Source: Parvibaculum sp039973015 (GTDB lineage Bacteria > Pseudomonadota > Alphaproteobacteria > Parvibaculales > Parvibaculaceae). From it: a stretch of DNA of 64,000 nucleotides. A program made the translations under genes and the position numbers. Under the pieces are notes generated by a model. It saw only the letters and a program-made list of their open reading frames with translations, made no database searches and was not told where the DNA came from. This document shows, one piece after another, positions 17,503 to 25,621 of the stretch. The stretch is taken from contig NZ_JBDWLT010000008.1 in assembly GCF_039973015.1 (NCBI RefSeq), positions 1 through 64,000 on the forward strand, read 5' to 3'. The stretch's first letter is position 1. Every line of letters begins with the position of its first letter.

Positions 17503-17585
17503 TAGCTTACCGAGCTTCGGAGAACCTTCAAGAAGCCCAGTTTACGCTGTTGTATCCCCCAATGCACTTCGGTGTACGTGAAAAT
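17459..17585 (-). repeat. Right copy of dusA-5' direct repeat (putative attachment site)
   Basis: Matches 9801-9928 in the same orientation, including dusA codons 1-15 and the upstream promoter-like DNA. The two copies bracket the 7.5 kb aromatic-catabolic cluster. Homology stops sharply inside the coding part, just after codon 15. Confidence 0.85.
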
Positions 17586-17662
17586 CCGAGGCGATCGGGG
17601 GAGCGCTCTTTTTGCGTACAGATTACAGATGAGGAATATGTCGCAGAATAGTGGAGCGGGAC

Positions 17663-19291
17663 CTACCGTTCGAATGTCACCTCTCCGCCCCGAACGGTGC
17701 GGACAAGACTGATCTTGCCGATATCGTGAGGGACGACACGATGCGGATTTTCGTCGAGCATCACGAAGTCCGCCCGCTTGCCGGGCTCAAGCGTTCCTTT
17801 TTCCGCTTCCTCGAACTGGATGAAAGCGGCATTGCGCGTATACATCGAAATCGCCTGATCGACAGTCAGCGCCTGCTCTGGCGTAAAGCCGTCTCGCGTG
17901 ACGCAGCATTCGATGGCCGCGAGTACGCTGGTACTTTCGATGGGCGCATCGGACGCCCCCGCAATCACAACGCCTGACTCGAAAAAGGAGCGAAACGGAT
18001 AGGTCATAGGCAGACGCTGCGGCCCCAGGCGCTGAGGCAACCACTGTGCCTCCGAGCGGATGAACAGAGGCTGGCAACTCAGCACGAGGCCAAGTTTCGC
18101 GAGACGGGGAATATCCCCTGGCGAGACCACCGAGGCGTGCTCGATGCGATGCCGGTGGTCTTCACGGGGGTGTGCCTCTAGCAATTTCTCATAGAGGTCG
18201 ATGCAGGTCGTGACCGCCTTGTCGCCAATGGCGTGAATGCAGACCTGAAACCCCAGGAGATGCGCATCCCTCATCCGCCGATAAAGTTCGTCGAGACCGA
18301 GCGTCAGATAACCCGTTTTCTCAGGATGGTCGAAAAACCCCTGATGCATGCAAGCGGTACAGGAGCCGAGCGTGCCGTCCGAGAATATCTTGAAGGCGCG
18401 ATGTTTGATATCCGCAAAGGGCTCGGTCCTGCCGTCGGCTTCAATGCGGGAAATACCGGAGGGGTTCGAGCCAATGAAGATATTGTAAATCGACAATGGC
18501 AGATCGGGCGCCAGCGCGGCCATCATCAGGCTTTCGCGCCGGCCACTTGCGCCACCGGGCCCCTCCTCATCCGTTTGCAGGATCGCACCAATGGAGGTGA
18601 TGCCATGGGCGGCAAGCTTGCAAATTGCCTCCCTTGTCGCCGTCATGAGCTGCGCTTCTCCCGGCGGCTTAAACCGCTTCATCACAATACCGACCGCTGC
18701 CTCGCGGCACACACCGGTCGGAATGTTGTCTGCATCGACCTCTATCGTTCCCCCTTCGATTTCCTGTGGAGCGTCAGCAATCCCTGCCTCGCGGAGCGCA
18801 GCCGAGTTCGCCGTCAGGCTGTGACCGTCCCTGCAGAAAATGACGAGAGGATTGCCGGCACATATCCGGTCGAGAACATGCCGGTCTGGCAGACCCGTTT
18901 CGGAGAAACGCTGCTCGTCGAGCTGCAGCCCCAACAGCCACTCGCCGGGCTCAATCGAAGCCGCTTTTCCAGAGAGGATGCGGACGACCTCTTCTATGGA
19001 GGACACCTCGCCAAGATCCGCATTTATCTCGAAAATGGAAAGCATGATGGGGTGAAGATGGGTGTCAATGAAACCCGGGAGTACGCAGCAGCCTTCACCG
19101 TCGATCTCGCGGACGGGGCACCCCATCCTCGAAAGCCATCGCCGTGCTTCAGTTTCATCTCCTATAAAGCGGATGAGACCGTCTTGATAGATCATGGCAT
19201 TCGCGACCGTCCGATTGTCATCCATGGACAGTATCTCTGCATTGATCAACAGAGCCGCCTCACCTGTCTTGTTGGTGTTTCGCTGGGACAT
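17663..19291 (-). CDS. YtcJ-type metal-dependent amidohydrolase
   Basis: A 542-residue member of the amidohydrolase-3 group (TIM-barrel metallohydrolases). It shows GFIDTHLHPIML (metal-binding His pair), VCIHAIGDKAV, HRIEHASVV and GASDAPIES (catalytic Asp), plus the small beta domain at both ends (ILSMDDNRTV; LEPGKRADFVMLDENP). Family members hydrolyse amide or cyclic amide bonds, often with unknown substrates. The ATG at 19291 (M-S-Q-R-N) is preferred over a TTG at 19309 that would overlap the decarboxylase gene. It is the last gene of a four-gene operon with an enolase-fold enzyme, an M14-like peptidase and a PLP decarboxylase. Confidence 0.88.
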   Translation of the reverse strand: MSQRNTNKTGEAALLINAEILSMDDNRTVANAMIYQDGLIRFIGDETEARRWLSRMGCPVREIDGEGCCVLPGFIDTHLHPIMLSIFEINADLGEVSSIEEVVRILSGKAASIEPGEWLLGLQLDEQRFSETGLPDRHVLDRICAGNPLVIFCRDGHSLTANSAALREAGIADAPQEIEGGTIEVDADNIPTGVCREAAVGIVMKRFKPPGEAQLMTATREAICKLAAHGITSIGAILQTDEEGPGGASGRRESLMMAALAPDLPLSIYNIFIGSNPSGISRIEADGRTEPFADIKHRAFKIFSDGTLGSCTACMHQGFFDHPEKTGYLTLGLDELYRRMRDAHLLGFQVCIHAIGDKAVTTCIDLYEKLLEAHPREDHRHRIEHASVVSPGDIPRLAKLGLVLSCQPLFIRSEAQWLPQRLGPQRLPMTYPFRSFFESGVVIAGASDAPIESTSVLAAIECCVTRDGFTPEQALTVDQAISMYTRNAAFIQFEEAEKGTLEPGKRADFVMLDENPHRVVPHDIGKISLVRTVRGGEVTFER

Positions 19292-19299
19292 ATCTCTCA

Positions 19300-20511
19300 C
19301 TATTCGCAATGGCTTCGCGTGGCGGTCGTCGTACCGGTCGGCCAGGAGGTGATTTCAGTAACGGCTATCAGCCCGGCCGGCTCGATGCCGTTGAAGTGCG
19401 TTGCCGTGGCATTTGTATAGGCACCCATCATCCCGAACTCGATGAAGTCTCCCGTAGCGATGGCCGATGGCAGGGATACAGGTTTCCGCAGTCTGTCCAG
19501 GCTGTCGCATGTCGCCCCCCATATCTGGAAATCGTCGCAAGGCCCTGCCTCTGGAAACGGCGTTCCATCCGCGGAGTAGGCCTGGACAGGGGGCTGGAAA
19601 TCCACGAATGGAGTCTCCATGAAAGAGCCGTATATGCCCTCATTGATATAAAGGCGGGGATCGTCCTTGCGCCGGAGATTGATCCTGGCAAGGAGGTTCG
19701 CGCTCTCCGCGACCATCGCGCGGCCGGGTTCGCATATGAGAGGACAGGCGATGGATGACGCCGCTTTCCCTATTGCTGTGAAATAAATCTTCAGTGCGGG
19801 CTCAAGACCGCCTGGATAGGAGCAGGGAAATCCGCCACCGACATTGATGTGTGCGAGTGCGGCTGTGCCTTGTGCGAAAGACTCCGCTGCGATGCTGCGC
19901 CCCAGATCGATCAGCATGGCATAGCTCTCCGGGTCGCGATTCTGCGAGCCCGGGTGAAAAGTCAGGCCGGTTCGGTAGCCAAGGCTGTCGGCAAACCTCA
20001 AAAGGCCGACCGCTTTACTGGCGTGCGCACCGAATTTCTCGTCGAAGCAGTAGTTGCCCGTGCCCGCCGGCCTTGTATTTCTGAAGCGGACCGTCAGAAC
20101 GGTGTCGCGCCGGGCGGTCTCACCGGCTCCATCGAGAACGGCGTCTATTTTCTCAAGCTCTTCCATACAGTCGATCGCGAAGCTTCGAATGCCGGCGGAA
20201 TGCCACGCATAGACAATGTCTTCCTGTGCCTTGACAGGGTGGTTGAAGTGCAATGTCGCGGAAGGACAATGCCGCAAGATGAGATCGATCTCGTGGCGCG
20301 ATGCAACGTCGAATGTCCCGATACCCGCATCGACGACCGCGCGCACGACCAGCGGATGCGGGTTGGACTTCACCGCCCAGCCGGTTTCACCCGGAAAATG
20401 CGCCAGGAACTGTTCGACCCGCTTTTTAATGGAGCCGGGCGAGAAGCAGAGAAGCGGGTGACCGGGGGCTTCTCTGCGTATCAGATCCGAAACAGATGCA
20501 TATGAGGTCAT
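19300..20511 (-). CDS. Fold-type III PLP-dependent amino-acid decarboxylase
   Basis: A 403-residue decarboxylase of the ornithine/diaminopimelate group. The PLP-binding lysine is in GWAVKSNPHP; HFNHPVKAQEDI and GGGFPCSYPGG follow; the phosphate/substrate motif is ICEPGRAMVAES; the catalytic cysteine contributed across the dimer is in WGATCDSLDR. The C-terminal barrel ends near FNGIEPAG. The Cys-Asp pair favours decarboxylation of a basic L-amino acid (ornithine, lysine or similar) over meso-diaminopimelate. It begins ten bases after the DUF2817 gene ends. In this operon it may remove CO2 from an amino acid released by the neighbouring hydrolases. Confidence 0.87.
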   Translation of the reverse strand: MTSYASVSDLIRREAPGHPLLCFSPGSIKKRVEQFLAHFPGETGWAVKSNPHPLVVRAVVDAGIGTFDVASRHEIDLILRHCPSATLHFNHPVKAQEDIVYAWHSAGIRSFAIDCMEELEKIDAVLDGAGETARRDTVLTVRFRNTRPAGTGNYCFDEKFGAHASKAVGLLRFADSLGYRTGLTFHPGSQNRDPESYAMLIDLGRSIAAESFAQGTAALAHINVGGGFPCSYPGGLEPALKIYFTAIGKAASSIACPLICEPGRAMVAESANLLARINLRRKDDPRLYINEGIYGSFMETPFVDFQPPVQAYSADGTPFPEAGPCDDFQIWGATCDSLDRLRKPVSLPSAIATGDFIEFGMMGAYTNATATHFNGIEPAGLIAVTEITSWPTGTTTATRSHCE

Positions 20512-20520
20512 GATGGGCGT

Positions 20521-21609
20521 TCAGCCTGCGGCATCTGCAGCGATGACCACCTCTTTTGCGCGCAGATAGGCCTTCTCTCTGAGGGAGATATCGTCCAGAT
20601 AGAAGGCATCGAGCATCAGCTGCTTGATCTGCGCACCACGTTCGCTATCGACCTCAGCATGATGATGAAGCCAGTTGTCAGCGACGATGGCGCACAACAC
20701 TTCGACGGGATCCTTCGTGCCGTATTCCAAAACCACGGCGAGAACATCCCGGCCGGAAGCGAGGCTTTCGAGATGGGGCCCAAGAACCCCCTTGGCGAGA
20801 ACATCGCCGGTGTCCGCGGGCGGCGAAACGAGAATCTCCTGCCACATGTCCCGAGCACGCTTTATGCGTGACTGCTCCTCCGTGCCGTAGGTCATGAGCA
20901 CGCCCTCGCCGGGAGAGCCGAGGCCAGTATGAAGATCGATCTGGGTGACGCGGTGTTTCCCCGCCACGGCCCGAACCCAGATATCTTCCATTGTACGCCG
21001 CGACCAGGTGGGCGCATTGCCGCCATACTGAACACTGGAAGGATGTTCGTACTGCCCGCCGCTGACCGCCTTGAAAAGCGCCCCGAGCCCCATTCTTTCC
21101 AGGGCGCGGGCCGCCTCGGCCTTGAGCTTCACCTCATACTCATCATCCCATTCGACGGGATTCAGGATTGAGCGAAACTCTTCGTAGCCTTCATTGACCG
21201 CCAGAGGTAAGCCGAAGTCGACAAAGTTGCGGTTGAGGTCGACATTGTCTTCATTGACGCGGCGATGCCATGCAAAACCATAGGGGTTGACCGCATGCAC
21301 CATCACGGCATGACGGTCCGCCCGGTCCACGGCCATCACATCGTCTGCAAGAAGGCGGCTCTGGATTTCCGATCCGAGATACCCCTCAATACCGTGCGTT
21401 CCCGAGGACACCATCAGCAGATTTGTGCTTTCGACGTTTCCACAATACGCAACGTCCGTGAAAAGATCGATTTCGCAGGGGCCCTGCAGCGGATGGGGGA
21501 TGCTGCATATCTCCCATTTCGCCAAACGTGCATTTGACAGAAAGAGATCGCGGGCATTCCGATATCGCTCAGCCATCTCGGCGGGATCGATCATGATCTG
21601 GTCTCCCAT
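20521..21609 (-). CDS. DUF2817 M14-like metallopeptidase
   Basis: A 362-residue protein of the DUF2817 family, related to zinc carboxypeptidases and succinylglutamate desuccinylases. Likely zinc and catalytic positions are visible: His and Glu in SSGTHGIEGYLGSE, NPYGFAWHRRVNEDN with LNRNF for substrate carboxylate binding, His in QIDLHTGLG and a general-base Glu in VVLEYGT. No signal peptide, so cytoplasmic. It starts at an ATG whose codon abuts the stop of the enolase gene. Probably it cleaves a C-terminal or acyl-amino-acid amide bond. The exact substrate is not known for this family. Confidence 0.82.
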   Translation of the reverse strand: MGDQIMIDPAEMAERYRNARDLFLSNARLAKWEICSIPHPLQGPCEIDLFTDVAYCGNVESTNLLMVSSGTHGIEGYLGSEIQSRLLADDVMAVDRADRHAVMVHAVNPYGFAWHRRVNEDNVDLNRNFVDFGLPLAVNEGYEEFRSILNPVEWDDEYEVKLKAEAARALERMGLGALFKAVSGGQYEHPSSVQYGGNAPTWSRRTMEDIWVRAVAGKHRVTQIDLHTGLGSPGEGVLMTYGTEEQSRIKRARDMWQEILVSPPADTGDVLAKGVLGPHLESLASGRDVLAVVLEYGTKDPVEVLCAIVADNWLHHHAEVDSERGAQIKQLMLDAFYLDDISLREKAYLRAKEVVIAADAAG

Positions 21610-22782
21610 CTACTCGATTACAGTCGTCGGCCGCACCGAATAACGGTCCAGCGCATCGATATCGAGCTCCACCCCCCATCCCGCTCCCTCCGGCAAGGTC
21701 AGGGTCCCGCCGCTATAGTTCAGGGGTGCTTTCAGCAGGTCGTGTTCCAGCATCACGTGGCCGAAAAGCTCCATGTCGTAATGCAAGGATGAGTGGAAGG
21801 CGGCACCCAAATGCGCTTGCCAGACCGACCCAAGGCCAGCTGGCTGGTTGTGCAGGACCACACCCAGTCCGTTCTGTTCGGCGAAATGGATCGCGCGAAC
21901 CGCAGCGCTGAGGCCTCCCGGACGTTCGCCATTAATACCGATGGCGCCGATGGCACCAAGCGCGTGGAGCTGATGAATTTCGTCAAGCGAGAAGCAGCCT
22001 TCATGCGCCATAAGCGGCACATTTACCCGCTTCTGAACCTCCGCCATGGCGAGGTAATTGGATGCCTTTGCCGGCTGCTCCGCCACTTCAATGCGGAAGT
22101 GTTCGATCGCATTGATAGCGGTGATCGCGTCCCATGTTGAATAAGCCTGATTGTAGTCGACCCGCAGACGCACCTCGTTGCCGAGGGCTTCACGCATTGC
22201 GCCCATGATCTCCACGTCACGCTCAATGCTCTCGCCGAGCTTCACGCGAATGGTGCGACTTCCCTGCTCGCGCCAATGTTTAGCCAGGAAAACCATCGTC
22301 GCCGTGTCGTTATGAAGGGGAACGAGCGCAGCAAGCGGCAGTTCACGTATCTGCGCACCGCCGAGAAGATCGGCGACCGAGCGCCCCACCAGATGCGCCT
22401 TCAATTCGAAGCAGGCTGAGTCCAGCAATCCCTTGGCAATTTCATTGCGCGCCACATTATTGTTGAGGCGCGTCATCAGCCGCTCGGTATTGAACGCAGA
22501 TTCGCCGAGCACGAACGGCGCCATGTCATCTTGAATGGTCTCGACGATCCCGCGGGGAGAGACGCCGGATTCGGGCAGCCAGACAAAGGCTTCCGACATG
22601 CCGGCCTTGCCTGACGCGCTGAAAAGGCGGCAGATCACGAAGTCGCCTCCGAGCCAAGGCTCCTCCGCAGGGATGGCCATGCCCAATCCGTTGCCGGAAC
22701 CCTGCATGACCTCCTGAACCTCCTTTTTGAAAGGAATGGCGACTTCAGTCAGCTCAATGCGAACGATTGTGTCTTCATTCAT
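21610..22782 (-). CDS. Enolase-superfamily enzyme with unusual active site
   Basis: A 390-residue protein with the enolase-type capping domain followed by a modified TIM barrel. Metal ligands can be placed at Asp of RVDYNQAY, Glu of VAEQPA and Glu of AHEGCF. The second-strand segment IRVKLG keeps one lysine where the muconate-lactonising subgroup usually has K-x-K. The sixth-strand site where that subgroup has a catalytic lysine reads INGERPGG, with Asn instead. A histidine in VVLHNQPAG may act on the other face. It is therefore not a standard dipeptide epimerase or muconate cycloisomerase. First gene of the operon and divergent from the RpiR gene. Confidence 0.8.
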   Translation of the reverse strand: MNEDTIVRIELTEVAIPFKKEVQEVMQGSGNGLGMAIPAEEPWLGGDFVICRLFSASGKAGMSEAFVWLPESGVSPRGIVETIQDDMAPFVLGESAFNTERLMTRLNNNVARNEIAKGLLDSACFELKAHLVGRSVADLLGGAQIRELPLAALVPLHNDTATMVFLAKHWREQGSRTIRVKLGESIERDVEIMGAMREALGNEVRLRVDYNQAYSTWDAITAINAIEHFRIEVAEQPAKASNYLAMAEVQKRVNVPLMAHEGCFSLDEIHQLHALGAIGAIGINGERPGGLSAAVRAIHFAEQNGLGVVLHNQPAGLGSVWQAHLGAAFHSSLHYDMELFGHVMLEHDLLKAPLNYSGGTLTLPEGAGWGVELDIDALDRYSVRPTTVIE

Positions 22783-22827
22783 GTGTGCCGGTGTTCCGCG
22801 TGCTTGTGAGATGGGTGATCTGAACTA

Positions 22828-22861
22828 TAATGATCATTACATCTTGAGAAAGAATGTAATG
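22828..22861. promoter_or_regulatory. Palindromic operator between the enolase operon and the RpiR gene
   Basis: Two interleaved palindromes: TAATGATCATTA (22828-22839, perfect) and CATTACAT-N11-ATGTAATG (22835-22861, perfect 8-bp arms). The second runs into the ATG of the RpiR gene. A dimeric regulator bound here could control its own gene and the divergent operon. Confidence 0.65.
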
Positions 22862-23713
22862 CCTGTTACAGAAACTATTTTCACCCGGCTTGAGGAACTC
22901 GCGGCTCATCTGACGGCAACCGAGCAGCGGATTGCGCGCATCATGACCAATGACCCGGAACTGATCGCTTTCGGGACGGCAGCAAGCGTGGCGCAGGCGG
23001 CGGAGACATCGGCGCCCAGCATCGTCCGTTTCGCCGCCAAACTCGGATTTACGGGGTTTAGCGAACTTCAAGCCAGCATGCGCCGGGATATCTCGACCCA
23101 AATTTCATCCGCCTACAAACGCGCGCAGGATCCGGCCGCACGTCATGACATCGCAGCCTGGATCGAGATCGAAACGCTGAACGTCACCGAAACCTTGTCG
23201 GCGATCGACGAGCAGGATCTGAAACGGGCGGTGGAGCTTCTCACCGATACCAGCAGGCGGATATTCATTCTATCGAGTGAGCAATGGGTGGGGTCCGCGA
23301 TTACGCTCCACGACTTCCTGCGAATAATGCGCCCGCGTGTATATCACTTGCAGGGCTCGCCTTTCCGCGTGGCAAGCGAACTGGGCAGAGCTGAATCCGA
23401 TGACGTCCTTCTCACGATGGATGCGCAGCGCAATGAAAGCTGGGTCGTGGAGACGCACAATATGGCATGCGGCATGGGGCTACGCACCATTGCGATCACC
23501 GACGGCCCTTTCAACGTGATAGCAACTCGAAGCGAAACGAATTTTCGCGTGTCACAGGCTACCTGTGGCCTTTTCGACAGCAAGACAGGATTGACAGCCC
23601 TGCTTAGCTATCTGCTTGACGCTGTGTCCAAGCAAATGGATGAAAGCGTTGTGACACGCCTCGCTCATATGGAGACCATCTGGTCCAAAGGCGGTTTGTT
23701 GAAGCCAACCTAG
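22859..23713 (+). CDS. MurR/RpiR-family transcriptional regulator
   Basis: A 284-residue regulator: an N-terminal RpiR helix-turn-helix (LTATEQRIARIMTNDPELIA, then QAAETSAPSIVRFAAKLGFTG) and a C-terminal SIS sugar-isomerase-like domain from about residue 120 (RRIFILSSEQWVGSA, DDVLLTMDAQRNE, LRTIAITDGPFN). RpiR proteins usually sense phosphosugars or amino sugars; the operon it faces has no sugar enzymes, so the ligand is unclear. The ATG at 22859 is preferred because upstream in-frame starts would run through the palindromic operator and the divergent promoter. Confidence 0.9.
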   Translation: MPVTETIFTRLEELAAHLTATEQRIARIMTNDPELIAFGTAASVAQAAETSAPSIVRFAAKLGFTGFSELQASMRRDISTQISSAYKRAQDPAARHDIAAWIEIETLNVTETLSAIDEQDLKRAVELLTDTSRRIFILSSEQWVGSAITLHDFLRIMRPRVYHLQGSPFRVASELGRAESDDVLLTMDAQRNESWVVETHNMACGMGLRTIAITDGPFNVIATRSETNFRVSQATCGLFDSKTGLTALLSYLLDAVSKQMDESVVTRLAHMETIWSKGGLLKPT

Positions 23714-23742
23714 CTCAGGCCGGCAAGAAAGAAGCTTGTCCT

Positions 23743-24168
23743 CTAATCGATATATTGTTCGTTGCCGACGAAGCCGATTTTCGTGACGCCGAGACGCTGG
23801 GCGGCGGCGAGCACCTTGGCCACATGGTCGTACTCAACCATGCGGTTCGGCCGCAGATGGATTTCCGGCTGGATCGTGGCGTCGGCCGCGCCCGCAAACT
23901 TCGCCTCCAGAGCCACCATGTCGGGCAGTTCCTCTCCGTTCCAGCTCACGAGCCCGTATTCATCGACGACGAGCTGTACGATGGAAGGCTCTTCGTTGAC
24001 CTCCGTCGTCACCGCCTGCGGCATGTCGAGCTTGATTGCATGCGTCTGTAGCGGGATCGTGATGATGAGCATGACCAGCAGAACCAGCATCACGTCGATC
24101 AACGGCGTGGTGTTGATCTCCATCATCGGTTCGTCTTCGTCACCGCCGGTTCCGACATTCATCGCCAT
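23743..24168 (-). CDS. exbD: ExbD/TolR-type proton-channel subunit (second copy)
   Basis: A 141-residue inner-membrane protein: cytoplasmic N-terminus, a single transmembrane helix at about 22-42 preceded by MMEINTTPLIDVMLVLLV, which contains the conserved Asp that carries protons, then a periplasmic domain ending with LGVTKIGFVGNEQYID. It partners ExbB to energise TonB. It follows another exbD by 12 bases and differs from it through most of the periplasmic domain. It is the last gene of the minus-strand TonB run. Confidence 0.93.
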   Translation of the reverse strand: MAMNVGTGGDEDEPMMEINTTPLIDVMLVLLVMLIITIPLQTHAIKLDMPQAVTTEVNEEPSIVQLVVDEYGLVSWNGEELPDMVALEAKFAGAADATIQPEIHLRPNRMVEYDHVAKVLAAAQRLGVTKIGFVGNEQYID

Positions 24169-24180
24169 GGCGCGTTCTCC

Positions 24181-24606
24181 TCAATTACCCTGAACGGGTT
24201 CGGTGATGAAACCGACTTTCTGGATGCCCGCTCTCTGTATGTCGAGGATCAGGCGGCCCACAGCCTCGAAACGCACGGCAAGATCGCCACGCACCTGAAT
24301 TTCCGGCTGGGGTTCCATTTTCGCAATCGCGATCAACCGCTCCAGCATCTCTTCCCGGCTCCCGACAAATGTCGCGTTCCAGAATGTCTTGCCGTCCTTG
24401 TCGACAGCGAGAGTGATGTTCTCGGGCTGCGTCTGGTTGACCTCGCTGCTCGCCTTCGGCAACTCAACGGGCACCGTCTGGATCGCCACCGGGATGGTGA
24501 TAAGAAAGATGATGAGCAGAACGAGCATCACATCGACGAGCGGCGTGGTGTTGATCGCCGACATCACCTCGTCTTCTTCACCTTCAGTCCCGACATTCAT
24601 CGCCAT
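24181..24606 (-). CDS. exbD: ExbD/TolR-type proton-channel subunit (first copy)
   Basis: Also 141 residues, with the same plan: AINTTPLVDVMLVLLIIFLI as the single membrane helix with the essential Asp, and a periplasmic domain ending in AGIQKVGFITEP. Tandem exbD genes occur in several TonB systems, where the two proteins may form mixed dimers in the ExbB pore. It lies 30 bases downstream of exbB and is clearly in the same transcript. Confidence 0.93.
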   Translation of the reverse strand: MAMNVGTEGEEDEVMSAINTTPLVDVMLVLLIIFLITIPVAIQTVPVELPKASSEVNQTQPENITLAVDKDGKTFWNATFVGSREEMLERLIAIAKMEPQPEIQVRGDLAVRFEAVGRLILDIQRAGIQKVGFITEPVQGN

Positions 24607-24636
24607 TTCAGTATCTCCGTTTCTTCAGTGCCCGTC

Positions 24637-25557
24637 TCAGGCGACCTTGCCCGAGAGGATGCGGAGATGAACTTCCGTTGCGAAGCGGCGCGCGCGGGAG
24701 ATAACGCCCTTGTTGCGGCGGGTCAGCAGGTTGTAGCCGAGTACCGCGGGAACGGCGACGGCAAGGCCGATGGCCGTCATGATCAGGGCCTCACCGACCG
24801 GCCCTGCAACCTTGTCGATCGAGGCCTGCCCCGAAACACCGATCGCTACCAGCGCGTGATAGATGCCCCATACCGTGCCGAACAGGCCGACGAAAGGCGC
24901 GGTGGAGCCAACGGTCGCAAGCAGGGCGAGCCCGCCCTGGAGCTTGGCCGCAAGCGCATCGACGCCGCGATTGAGCGCAGCGGTGGACCAATCGGAAAGC
25001 GTGACCTCACTGCTCAGCCCCTTGCTGAACTGGGTATAGGCTTCCTCGCCGCTCTCCGCGATAGCGCGATAGGAGTTGCGCTGGGGCAGAGCTTCGATGC
25101 CTTCCTTCAGTGTATCGGTCGGCGCGAAGAGCTTGATCACGCGGTTGAACTGATCGAACAGGCGACGCTGCTCGAAGAGCTTGGTGATGAGCACGTACCA
25201 CGACCCCATCGACATGAGGACGAGGATAATGAGCGTACCTTTGGAGACAAAGTCACCCTGCTCCCACAAGGCGCCGAGCCCGTACGGGTTGGCCTCGGCG
25301 GCGCTCGGTTCGGCAGGCGCTTCTTCGGCCGCCATGTCCGTAGCCGCTTCTTCGCCTTCCGCGCCTTCCGCTGCGGCTGCATCCGCGGCGGCAGCCTCTG
25401 CCTCTTCACCCTCGGGTGTTTCCGCCGTGACGGGGGCTGCCTCTTCCTGCTGCTGCGCCGCAACGGGCGCAGCGGTAAAGGTCATTCCCGCAGAAAGGGC
25501 GATGGCAAGCGCGACGGCCCCGATAAATCGGCTGATCTGATTGGTCCGGGTCTTCAT
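24637..25557 (-). CDS. exbB: ExbB/TolQ/MotA-type proton-channel protein with periplasmic extension
   Basis: 306 residues from the ATG at 25557 (M-K-T-R-T-N). A signal peptide (about residues 1-35, ending near APVAAQQ) leads into an Ala/Glu-rich periplasmic stretch of some 60 residues. Then come the three membrane helices of ExbB: GTLIILVLMSMGSWYVLI, LALLATVGSTAPFVGLFGTV with the conserved Thr/Gly channel face, and LIMTAIGLAVAVPAVLGYN. It forms the pentameric pore that harvests proton-motive force with ExbD for TonB. Signal-bearing ExbB variants with such extensions are known in proteobacterial TonB clusters. It follows tonB by 64 bases. Confidence 0.92.
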   Translation of the reverse strand: MKTRTNQISRFIGAVALAIALSAGMTFTAAPVAAQQQEEAAPVTAETPEGEEAEAAAADAAAAEGAEGEEAATDMAAEEAPAEPSAAEANPYGLGALWEQGDFVSKGTLIILVLMSMGSWYVLITKLFEQRRLFDQFNRVIKLFAPTDTLKEGIEALPQRNSYRAIAESGEEAYTQFSKGLSSEVTLSDWSTAALNRGVDALAAKLQGGLALLATVGSTAPFVGLFGTVWGIYHALVAIGVSGQASIDKVAGPVGEALIMTAIGLAVAVPAVLGYNLLTRRNKGVISRARRFATEVHLRILSGKVA

Positions 25558-25621
25558 TACTGGGTCCTCTATACTACTTGTCTCGTTTAATGCTCTGCTG
25601 CTTTTCCAAACAAGGGAGCCG

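Larger units (their letters stand above)
17278..17662. other. Intergenic junction region
   Basis: No gene of its own. Its centre is the right copy of the dusA-5' repeat (17459-17585). Between the hpaH stop and the repeat (17278-17458) and between the repeat and the next gene (17586-17662) I see no gene, no RNA and no recognisable recombinase remnant. Confidence 0.6.

Noticed and set aside
17651..17977. Plus-strand frame after the right dusA repeat as a possible integrase remnant
   Set aside because: It lies antisense to the amidohydrolase gene and shows no tyrosine-recombinase motifs (no R...H-x-x-R...Y).
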